NCBI GenBank assembly: GCA_020796225.1
Contig: CM036753.1
Coordinates: 83,557,941-83,621,940 of the forward strand
Source: Arion vulgaris
Taxonomy: Eukaryota > Mollusca > Gastropoda > Stylommatophora > Arionidae
Reading direction: 5' to 3'
DNA length: 64,000 nt
A model generated the notes under the pieces. The model was not told the origin of the DNA. It saw only the letters and a list, made by a program, of their open reading frames with translations, and made no database searches. Made by a program: the position numbers and the translations under genes. Below, piece after piece: positions 55,690-64,000 of the stretch (position 1 is the first letter of the stretch; each line of letters begins with the position of its first letter).

Positions 55690-56170
55690 TTGAATAAATC
55701 GGAGCATGGTACATTTAAACAAGGTTATTATCCCTCTTGGAAGAGAATGGTAGAGAATTTGGCACTATGAAAGATGATCTCGAAATTAATCAACTCATAT
55801 CAGATAAAGTAGATGATTATGGTTTTGTTACATGTACAAATGTACCTGTACGACATAGTGAGAAATCAGGGTTGTGTCTTCTAGCAATCGTGCGCATTAA
55901 TGTGGTTGAGAATCTGATTGTAACATGTAGAACAAATACTTCCAGTGGGAGAATAGAGGTTGAGATAGTTACTCTTAAATAGCTCTTTGAGACGCATTTA
56001 CTCTGGCCTATGTTGTGTCCGACTCTTAGTTCGTGTAACGAAAGGTTCAAAACAGCAGGTTGCGTAATAAGTCCTTTTTGAGATTCCAAACTCTGGGTGA
56101 TTACTAATATATTGTCATGGACATGTGGGTGATATTGAGAGAGCAGACAGACTTGCATCAGGAGCATCGA
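55690..56170 (+). mobile_element. LINE family 5, RNase H fragment
   Basis: The 81-codon frame 55737-55982 parallels 43010-43260: REFGTMKDDLEINQLI against RDCGNMKADLAVKQLI, then SEKSGLCLLA, and SSGRIEVEIVTLK against TSMRMEVEAVTAA. The YTDGS aspartate block is degraded to TNVPV. It ends in an ESRQTCIRS-like remnant and is dead. Confidence 0.82.
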
Positions 56171-56189
56171 TTATTGGGACGATATAGGG

Positions 56190-56900
56190 ACGATATTGGG
56201 GAAACATATATTCTTTGAAACACCCCACCCTTCATACTTTCCTTCAAACATCCCCTTATTCATACATTTCACTACATTACATCGCCAACAGTGATGTGCG
56301 TGGGCTTTTTCCGCACTCTCAGGGGGGAAATAATAGGAGAGGCCAGTAGGGCCTACGCAACAACAAACAAGTAGCTTGACAACGGAGGTACGGGCGGTTA
56401 CAGAGGCGATGGCGTGGTTGGCATCTCATGACTTCGCTCGTGTTTTTATACTCAGTGACTCCATGAGTATGGATTCGTAAAGTCGAAACAGGAATGGTAG
56501 GCGAAACTGGGTGGAGGTACTGGTACAGACATGGATCAAAGAAATCACCTTCATTTTTGTACCTGGGCACGCAGTAGTGAGGGCTAATGAACGAGCTGAC
56601 AGATTGACTGGCATGGCCACGATATCAGAGGGAGCTACAATGAACCGAAATGACATTTTTAACGCACTGAGAGAGTCCTTTCGAACAGAAGAGTTTCACG
56701 ACTGCGAGCTCCACTCGCTGACCAGACTCAGATAGATGTCTGTCAATATTGGTGCAGCCCGTAAAGAACGACATACCAAATATTCAAAGAGACTGATTAA
56801 TCAACATCGAACTGGCGTGTTAGGCCGCTGGACGCTGCTGAATTTATTGAGGCGGAGATCGGAGCACCTATGGACATGTCCGAGTGCTATGATGATAGTC
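56190..56900 (+). mobile_element. LINE family 6, RNase H and C-terminal end
   Basis: Frames give LTTEVRAVTEAMAWLASHDF and ARVFILSDSMSM (RNase H E and D blocks), then KEITFIFVPGHAVVRANERA and DRLTGMATISEGATMNRNDI. The RLINQHRTGVLGRWTLLN end follows in another frame, with atggacatgtcc. Matches 61580-62454 over its whole length. Frameshifts and stops make it inactive. Confidence 0.88.
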
Positions 56901-57339
56901 CTCTGATAACTGATACATTTCACTCCTGAATACATTACACTTTCTTTCAGTATTTACTTTTTTCTTATATTCATTGACTATTTTCATTCACTTACCCCTT
57001 CATGTTATCCTCCCTTCATTCTGTTCAATACTCCTTTCTTTCATTCAAGATATATTTTTTTATTACGTTTATTCAAGATATTGCTAATTATATTTATTTA
57101 ATTCTTATTGTTTCCTTGCTATTTTTTTTAAACAGACGACAAGATCCAAGCAAGTTTTTCAACATGAAGACGTTGAACAGCTCATCATTATCATCTATAG
57201 CCACTCCACGTCGTGAGAATCCACAACAGTCAAGCGTAGATGTATAATAGAAATACAAAATATAAACATTATTTAAAACACTAACACTGGAAGTATCAGG
57301 AAAAGACCGATTTCGGAATAAGGACGTGGTGGAAGGGAG

Positions 57340-57620
57340 GAGGGGGGAGTATAACACCAGTACTGAACTTCAAACAGATATAGCAAATTAAATAGTTTGG
57401 CAACATTAGCAAATTACCAACAGACAGTGTGCCTCACGTGGCAATGCTGCTGGACACAGTGGATGCAAAGCAAAATTAGTCCACGCAAGAGGTAGACTAC
57501 CGAAGTTACAGTCGCTGTGAAAGACACCATGTACGAAATGCACACAACAGCCTGTTCTATAAATCTCTTCTTACTCTGATGCTGTAATGAAAAACAGGAT
57601 AAGAGAAAGAAGAAGGAGAT
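57340..57620 (+). mobile_element. LINE family 1, degraded C-terminal fragment
   Basis: The stretch accagtactgaacttcaaac, agtttggcaacattagcaaa, acagtgtgcctcacgtggca and ttactctgatgctgtaatga follows the 13590-13865 copy in order. Many stops. Upstream, 56900-57340 holds no supported gene. Confidence 0.72.
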
Positions 57621-57714
57621 AACTTTCATGATCGTGTGAATAACAAAAAGCAGACTGACTAGGAAAGTTCTATCATTTCGTTGCTATTGTTTAAGTGTGA
57701 GCTATAAAAGACTC

Positions 57715-57912
57715 ATCATCAAGGTGCGTGTCCTTTATAGGACGTTGCTCTCTATACAGCACATCTGAAATTCACTCTGTCTCTAGCCAGTTCACCCACT
57801 TCGCGGATGGTCACATTCATGGTTTCTTTAATATCTTGTAGTCATCTTCTTCTTGGTCTGCCTCTGTCTCCTGTGACCCTGCCCTCAAATATTGTTCTTT
57901 CCAGACCATCGC
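57715..57912 (-). mobile_element. LINE family 8, C-terminal fragment
   Basis: It matches 1540-1745 over its whole length (ctctgtctctagccagttca, gtcacattcatggtttcttt, cttcttcttggtctgcctct). Like that copy it keeps only the last part of the ORF. 57912-58515 shows only weak LINE-like pieces. Confidence 0.78.
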
Positions 57913-58514
57913 TTGATGCGACCAATATAAAAAAAAACTGCGTTCAAAAATATACCCGTATGTTTGTCATGGTCAACATTCATAACTCTCGAACCAGATA
58001 GCTCTGCATGTAAGCAAATCTGGCATTTTGTCCTGTTCGTACACAAATAGAGCTCCATACAAGAAAATTTGATTATGTTTAAAACATTCATTTAGATGAA
58101 TTCATCATTCTTGCAAACTGAAACTACATGTTTTTGCCTATTGCGACAACCTCTTGCTTCAGAAATATCACACTTTCGTAAACCTTCACTAAACTCATAT
58201 TATATTTAATTTATATCCTCTTCACGACATGTTGGACACATACGGCTTCCATTAAAAAAAATGTCAATTTCTGTCGTTCTATCGCTTTCCTACTAATTGC
58301 TTCCAACGTCAGGACATAATCTTTCAACTCTCACAGTTCTTCTCTATATTTCATTTGGACATCCATTCCATCTTTTTCCATCAGCTGTCCATCGAAAAGC
58401 TGTCCTAGTTAATGTCCCTATATGCATATGACAAACATGTCCAATTCATCTACATATTACTTATTTTAATTATGGTCTCCAACGATGCACTTTTTGTTTT
58501 TAAATCTCTTCATT

Positions 58515-58925
58515 TAATATAGTATTTGGTTAGAAAATTTGCAGGATTTCTCTTAAACATTTCAACTAAGGTTCCATTGTACACATAGACTAGAAACGTT
58601 TCGCTTCTGCAATAGTTAGTTAGTTTGTGTGTTCCTTTCGTGCCAAAGGCGGCACATAGGGTAGAGGTTTTAGATCTCCATGTGATGCGGTTCGTGGCTA
58701 GTAGTTGGAGATCTCGTATGGTTTTACATCCCAATAGTTTACTTTCTTGTAGGATTGTTCTTCGAAGAGTGGTCTTAGGTCTGCCACGTTTTCTTTTCCC
58801 AACTGGTGACCACATAAGGACGTGCTGATTCAGTCTCTTTTCGTCAGATCTAAGAACATGACCTAAATATTTCCACCTTCGTTTCCTTATAATATTTGAT
58901 ACGGGTTGTTGATTCTGCAATAGCT
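58515..58925 (-). mobile_element. LINE family 4, C-terminal fragment
   Basis: A 136-codon minus-strand frame gives QNQQPVSNIIRKRRWKYLGH, VLRSDEKRLNQHVLMWSPVG and KRKRGRPKTTLRRTILQESK, then LATNRITWRSKTSTLCAAFG and TKGTHKLT. This is the uninterrupted counterpart that proves the split at 42190/43751. Confidence 0.9.
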
Positions 58926-58929
58926 ACTC

Positions 58930-59845
58930 TTTATATATACTTATATAGCTACCTCTTGCTTTCTCATTTTCAGTTATTTTATTATCTATATTTATTGTTC
59001 TTATCTCAACGCTATCCAACAATCCAACAATCTATAACACAAATTTATAAATCATTATTTATGATTTGAACTATTAAGAAAACGTAGGATGATTTGTTGG
59101 AGTTTGCAACTGTTAAGTTGCCATATTTTCGACTTTCAATTTCACACTCAATTTCAGCATGCGCTTTTGTTCTATTTTGCTCTCCCTAACTCATGACATC
59201 TTTAACACTGTATATATTACAGCACATGCTATTCTTCTTTGTAGCGGCCGTTTGTAACAACGTCCAAGGAACTTAGCCTCTTTCTCTGGGAAAGTGTTCC
59301 AGGTAAGGATCACCACCTTATTAGTTATAGGACATAAATCACATGAATCTGATATTTTCTTTTGGGATCCATGAACATCCAGGACACGACACAATCCCTA
59401 GAGCTGGCCGTTCTAATCGTTCCCATAAGGACAGGCTTCGCTTTTCTTTTCTGGCATAGATTGTTTGCATATGTGCAAGGAATTGAGATTTTCGTGCTGT
59501 TTTATCTTTCTGTCTAGCGTATGTAAACAGTGGACACTGACCAAGACTTACCAGTATCAGCCACAACGACAGGACTAGCCATGTAGCGGTCAGCAACACT
59601 GTACCTGGATAGATCGACGAGCTATGGTTGGATTCTGGTGCTCAGATATGTGGTCCGTCTCCTGTACGAAAGAATATCATTCCAGATACTTATGTCGTGG
59701 AAATGTATGCAGTGGTTACTGGCAGAATTTACAAAGATTAACCATACTGGCAAGAGCAGCCGGGTATCTGTCAGTGGCATTACATCAGCAGACCTGCAAC
59801 GCTTCCGCTCTGAGATATTGTTCATCTGGTATGCGAGCAAGTCTC
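58930..59845. other. No recognised gene
   Basis: Several short frames exist (up to about 110 codons at 59624-59959), none with splice signals, motifs or second copies that support them. Confidence 0.5.
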
Positions 59846-59847
59846 AT

Positions 59848-60226
59848 TCTTGAGTTTGTTGTCAAAGACCGATACATGACTACAGAGCACATATACTGTA
59901 ATTTGACAAAGTACCTTGCGATTTTACCAATACAAACATCTCAACACTGTGCATCTTAAAATAAATAAATTCAATTATATAATTTGTCTTGATGAGGCGC
60001 AGTGTCGGCTCTCAGAGCCAGTTTGCCGGCCACTAAAATAATGTATTAGCGTGTATTTATTATTTATAAATTAAAATGTACACCAAACCATGATTTATCC
60101 GGAAATGTCTGGCCCCAGGCAACAAAAATGATCACGAGCCGCCACTGATGAGGCGTAAGTATCAAATTAAAGTATATTGCTCTGTAGTCATGTATCGGTC
60201 TTTGACAACAAACTCAAGAATGAGGG
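59848..60226. repeat. Inverted repeat with about 45-60-bp arms
   Basis: The left arm tcattcttgagtttgttgtc, aaagaccgatacatgactac, agagca (59848-59893, weaker match to about 59918) is the reverse complement of the right arm at about 60168-60226. The spacer contains the hAT MITE at 60000-60147. Confidence 0.88.
59992..60155. mobile_element. hAT-type MITE with perfect 8-bp target-site duplication
   Basis: The 148-bp element (60000-60147) starts cagtgtcggctc and ends with the reverse complement of cagtggcggctcgtgatca. It is flanked by the identical 8-mer atgaggcg (59992-59999 and 60148-60155). The CAGTGGCGGCTC end and 8-bp duplication are typical of hAT elements. No coding capacity. Confidence 0.9.
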
Positions 60227-60434
60227 TAACAATCTAACCCAAAACTGCACACAAGAACAATGAGAACATCTTGGTATCACAACACTCTTTTCACGACCAG
60301 CGTAATACTAAGACAATGCTAACTAAGTGTTGTTTACACAGTGACCCTGTGCTTAGGATTCATTACACAAAATCACCTCTCGGACACAAGAGCACACATA
60401 TTTCATATCTGATTTGTAGATATCTCTACTGTCG

Positions 60435-60735
60435 TCTCTGGTAATGTAATTTGTATATAACTTCACTGTCGTCTATGGTAAGCTAGGTATACATGTTTAT
60501 GTTGTTGTCACTGATATTCTAGATGTATATGTTTATGCTGCTGTCTCTGATATTCTAGATGTATATGTTTATGCTGCTGTCTCTGGTAATCTATGTGTAC
60601 ATGTCTTAACTATTGTTTCTGGTAATCTAGATGTACATAACTTCACTGTCGTCTCTTGTAATCTAGGCAAATATGTTTATGCTGTTGTCTTTAGTAATCT
60701 AGATGTGTATGTGTTTATGCTGTTGTCTCTGATCG
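60435..60735. repeat. About 35-bp minisatellite, 8-9 diverged units
   Basis: Units share gtaatctagatgtatatgtt followed by tatgctgttgtctct, with many substitutions and length changes. 60740-61395 shows a TA microsatellite and no supported gene. Confidence 0.85.
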
Positions 60736-61394
60736 TTACTGACTACATCAGTAACATATCCATTTTTTCGTGTATGTGTGTATGTATATATATATATATG
60801 TCTTTACGATCGTCTCTGATAATTATATACAAAAATATAATGCTAAAATGTCACTCGAAATTACTTTTATATTTATGGATTGCTGTATCACATCAAAGGT
60901 AATCAGTATTTGTTCAGTAAAGCTTATGTTTCGAACGTTTGTGTATATTTTCTGTGTCGTAATTCTTAATTATTATGTGAAAGCAACAGCTAACACTGAG
61001 TTATGTGCATTGTGCCATATTAATTCATATTTATCATGGCAACTTTTACGTTGTTATGACTGTATTTGTTGTACCTGATTAATGATTCTGTATTGATTAA
61101 ATGAAAGTTATGTCTCAACATGCACTTGTACATTGAATTGTTTATGTATGTCTTGTCCAGATATATTCACAAGCTAATTGAAACAAATAATGAATTGCTG
61201 CAATAACTAAGAGTGGAAAAACTACTCGAGGAAATAAAAGTTAAACAATATAGATTAATTTAGCCAAAATTTAAAGTTATGGTTCGTTGTTTAAGGTCAT
61301 AATGGACCTCACCGAAAGACGAAGTAGCAAGGGGACGACAAAAGTATAATTTGAAGAAACCATTAGAAGGAAGACAGACAGCAGGTTTGCTAGA

Positions 61395-61579
61395 GTATGC
61401 CATCATTGCAAGGAAGTGAATTTGCAAGAATTATGTCACAGCCAGCCTTCGATTTGATAGTAATATTCGTCATCATGCAGTTGGTGGAAAGGACTGTCGA
61501 ATCTGACAAACATCTGCTCGTTACGTTTGTGGATCAGGAAAAAGCATTCGACCGCGTAGATAGGAGCAAGTTATGGAAA
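61395..61579 (+). mobile_element. LINE family 1, RT part left of a nested insertion
   Basis: The frame contains FVIMQLVERTVESDKHLLVT and FVDQEKAFDRVDRSKLWK, which holds the first catalytic aspartate region of reverse transcriptase (motif A). The homology stops at aagttatggaaa, the left copy of a putative target-site duplication. Confidence 0.82.
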
Positions 61580-62021
61580 TACTCAAAGCACTACTCTGGT
61601 TGGAGTCACAAAGCAACACTCATGCGTGCATTCTGAGTGTTTCATTGAATATGATCCGAAAGGTTTGAAGTTGATTCGGTGCGCAGGCAGTGGACTGAAT
61701 CTCAACAAGCGTCAACAATTCGAAGAAATACATTCATATTCGTTCCGGATCACATGGATGTCGTTGGTAATGAAAGAACAGACAGGCTGGCTGGCTCTGC
61801 CACTATATCATGGGGTTAGCCAATGGATAGAGCTGATATTCTGAACGCCCTCATAGAGTTGGGCCGCAAAGAGGATTTTCATTGAAACCAATCCATGTCA
61901 ACTTGTAGATTGCAAGAGTATGGATTGAAGATTTGAGTGACCTGAAAAAAATAGCACAACAGGTATGTGAGTAGGCTCATCAATCAAAATCGAACTGGTA
62001 CGGTTAGTGGCTGGACGCTGT

Positions 62022-62055
<34 letters not shown>

Positions 62056-62454
62056 GCGTTCGTTCTTACGGCCGTTTTTATCATTCTAATGTGATATATA
62101 AACAGCCAAACACCAAGAACGGATGTACGTTCACAACCTTCAGTACCATTTGGAGCTCTGGTGCTTATCCTTCGGTGGTGTGTTCGGTTTCAACCAGCGT
62201 TTACTGGGTTCGCTCTCCGTTAGCCTTTGTTGTCCCCACCAAACCTGCATGGCAGCAGATTGCTATTTTCTTTTAGGGCAGCGACCCTTAGATGACCTGC
62301 CCTCCCGGGTTGATGAGCGTCATCTGCCCAGCTAACCGGTCTATTTGTGGACAACTTGGTTTGTCACCCGTCCAGGGACACTGTTCGAGATATTACGAAG
62401 GAGATCGAAGCCCCTATGGACATGTCCATAGTGCAATGAAGATATTCCTAAGTG
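61580..62454 (+). mobile_element. LINE family 6, 5'-truncated copy nested in family 1 LINE
   Basis: It begins with RNase H codons ILKALLWLESQSNTHACILS, continues with FIFVPDHMDVVGNERTDRLA and RADILNALIELGRKEDFH, and ends RLINQNRTGTVSGWTL and the atggacatgtcc plus aagatattcc 3' end. Repeat E interrupts it at 62023-62376. The flanking aagttatggaaa and aagttgtggaaa (61568-61579, 62455-62466) look like its target-site duplication. Confidence 0.85.
62023..62376 (+). repeat. Repeat E, copy nested in the family 6 LINE
   Basis: It starts with a (CT)n tract and runs through gtgatatataaacagccaaa, ttatccttcggtgg, gggcagcgacccttagatga to tttgtcacccgtccagg. It is flanked by gacgctgtt (62014-62022) and gacactgtt (62377-62385), a likely 9-bp duplication with one change. 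The (CT)n start and lack of terminal inverted repeats suggest a retroposed element, but the class is unknown. Confidence 0.82.
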
Positions 62455-63440
62455 AAGTTGTGGAAAGAATTTCAATCTATGCAGTTAATAACCACTTAAT
62501 TAATCTACGCAAGAGCCTCTATAGAAACAGCCAGTGTACGGTTAGAACAATCACAGGACTATCAGAAAAGTTCGACGTTGGGTCAGGAGTATAACAAGGA
62601 TGCGTGCTATCACCGCTGCTGTTCATCAAATATATCGATCAAATACGTAAAATAGCTAAGACCACTGAAGGTAACAACATTAGGGAACTCTTTAACGATT
62701 TTTTCTTTTTGCCGACGATCAGGCAATCCTATCAACAACAGATGAACAGCTACAGCCACACATTAACACACTCCAGTTAATATGCAATGAATACAATATG
62801 AGAATAAACATCGACAACAACGAAGTAACGACATTCGTTAGAGACGAAAACGCTACCAACATATATACCGACACACATCAATTAAAACAAGTCAAGGACT
62901 TGACATACCTAGGTAGCATTTTTTTCATAGAAATATAACATATATGCAATAAAGCAAATCAAATCATAAAACAAATTGGACCAATTTTGAAGTGCAAACA
63001 TGTCACTATGAACATTAAAAGAGCATGGTACAGCACAATATTTCTTCCAACACTATGCTAAAAGTGCCAAACCTGGACGCTGGTATCAAATGATAGAAGA
63101 AAAATAGTCACGAAAGAGATGAAAATTCTGCGCAGAATGCTGGGAGTATCAAGAAGAAACAGGTTTAGAAATGATAACATCAGAAAAAAGTGGGTACAAC
63201 ATCAATACTGAACTTCATCAAGATATTGATTCGGCCACGTAAGCTGATTACCAAGAGATAGTACGTCTCAAAGAGAAACACTACTCTGATACAGTGGATA
63301 CAAAGCATACGGCAGTCCACGAAAAAGTGGACCTTTGAAGTAACAGAAGTAAAACCCTATTTATGAAGCACACACAAAAGCCCGCTCTAAAAGTGTCTTC
63401 TTATCCTGTCGCTGTACGGCAAAACATGATAAGAGAAAAG
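62455..63440 (+). mobile_element. LINE family 1, RT core and C-terminus right of the nested insertion
   Basis: It has AVNNHLINLRKSLYRNSQCT, VRTITGLSEKFDVGSGV, a stop, QGCVLSPLLF (motif B), then FADD (62708-62719) in a shifted frame, QAILSTTDEQLQPHINTLQL and LKQVKDLTYLGS. After more stops come the family 1 tail blocks (VVTKEMKILRRMLGVSRRNR-like, ccacgaaaaagtgg). It is the longest family 1 copy, but clearly inactive. Confidence 0.88.
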
Positions 63441-63564
63441 TAAGAAAGTGCCTTCACTTCAACATGTCGTTAACAGAAGCACTTCTTGTATTCTTGGTAT
63501 TGTCATTCGTGTGTCACGTGTCGAGCGCTTGCTATAAAATTAATAATAATTTATATCGTACAGT

Positions 63565-63900
63565 TATACGTGGCATAGGGCCTGCAAGCAACTTCTCCAT
63601 GTCGTTCTATCCTGGGCAACTTGCCCAATCTCATCCATGGAACTGAGACTGATATTTCCTGCCTCTCTCAGCCAATTTCGTTTCAGGTTCTCCTTAGATC
63701 GTCCTCTCTTTCTTGAACTCTTTGCATCCCACTTCAGTGCCTGCTTTGATAGTCTTTGATCATTTATTCTCAAGGTGTGTCCAACATATCTCCATTTCCT
63801 TCTTATAACAGTTGTTACTAGTAGTTGACCAGACATTTTCTTTGATTTCATCACTTCTCCTGAATTCGTTCCATTTTATGTTCATTATTTTTCGCAGACA
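63565..63900 (-). mobile_element. LINE family 3, C-terminal fragment
   Basis: Minus-strand codons MMKSKKMSGQLLVTTVIRRK, WRYVGHTLRINDQRLSKQAL, KRGRSKENLKRNWLREAGNI and AQDRTTWRSCLQALCHV form the complete end of the ORF. It complements the 50460-50880 copy, which lacks the DRTTWR block. Confidence 0.88.
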
Positions 63901-64000
63901 TCTATTTTCAAATGCATTCAACTTGCTTTCTATATTATTTGTTTGCTATATTACTGATGCAAATTTGAACAATTTCCCAGAAATAAGAGGTTTCGGGCTG

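Noticed and set aside
60143..60160. Hammerhead ribozyme core (ctgatgag)
   Set aside because: The motif arises from the MITE end plus its target duplication, and no gaaa block or pairing stems follow.

Overview
The window looks like intergenic and intronic DNA of an animal nuclear genome. It is AT-rich, has no operons or compact gene arrangement, and is dominated by non-LTR retrotransposon (LINE) 3' ends, tRNA-derived SINEs, small DNA transposons and tandem repeats. The recurring LINE C-termini (basic RWRWIGH and KRGRPK motifs, then a DREEWR-like end) suggest an invertebrate, probably a lophotrochozoan such as a mollusc. That assignment is inference; no marker gene is present.

One host gene can be supported, on the plus strand. 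Its large last exon (53140-55375) encodes a Ser/Thr-rich extracellular stalk with a furin-like RKRR site, one membrane helix and a very short cytoplasmic tail. Two upstream exons (30041-30220 and 44198-44325) have open frames, consensus splice sites and compatible phases (0 to 0, then 2 to 2). Further exons at 18329-18516 and, more weakly, 25467-25515 and 14632-14694 also fit in phase. If the chain is right, almost the whole window is the intron space of one gene, and the repeats are intronic. The 5' end lies outside the window or was not recognised.

Layout: 0-6.5 kb holds LINE and SINE fragments, a 31-bp minisatellite grown inside a LINE tail, and microsatellites. 6.56-12.3 kb is a satellite of about 68 copies of an 85-bp unit that ends inside a tRNA-derived SINE. 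12.3-25 kb holds LINE and SINE remnants, a hAT-like element with its target-site duplication, and several short minisatellites. 26.1-29.9 kb is a diverged segmental duplication. 31.9-35.2 kb holds two large minisatellites, both against LINE C-termini. 36-46 kb holds SINEs, a broken hAT transposase, a LINE inserted in another LINE and a SINE inserted in another repeat. 46-52.2 kb holds more LINE ends and 41-bp and 55-bp arrays. 53.1-55.4 kb is the last exon, followed by a TTAA-flanked foldback MITE that supplies a possible polyadenylation signal. 55.7-64 kb holds LINE remnants, a hAT MITE with a perfect 8-bp duplication, and a three-level nest of insertions.

The main theme is tandem amplification that starts at transposon ends or insertion junctions: the 31-, 54-, 76- and 85-bp arrays and a 98-bp duplication all contain or adjoin recognisable element ends. 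No intact transposase or reverse transcriptase was found. LINE family numbers 1-8 and repeat letters A-F are labels made for this report only.
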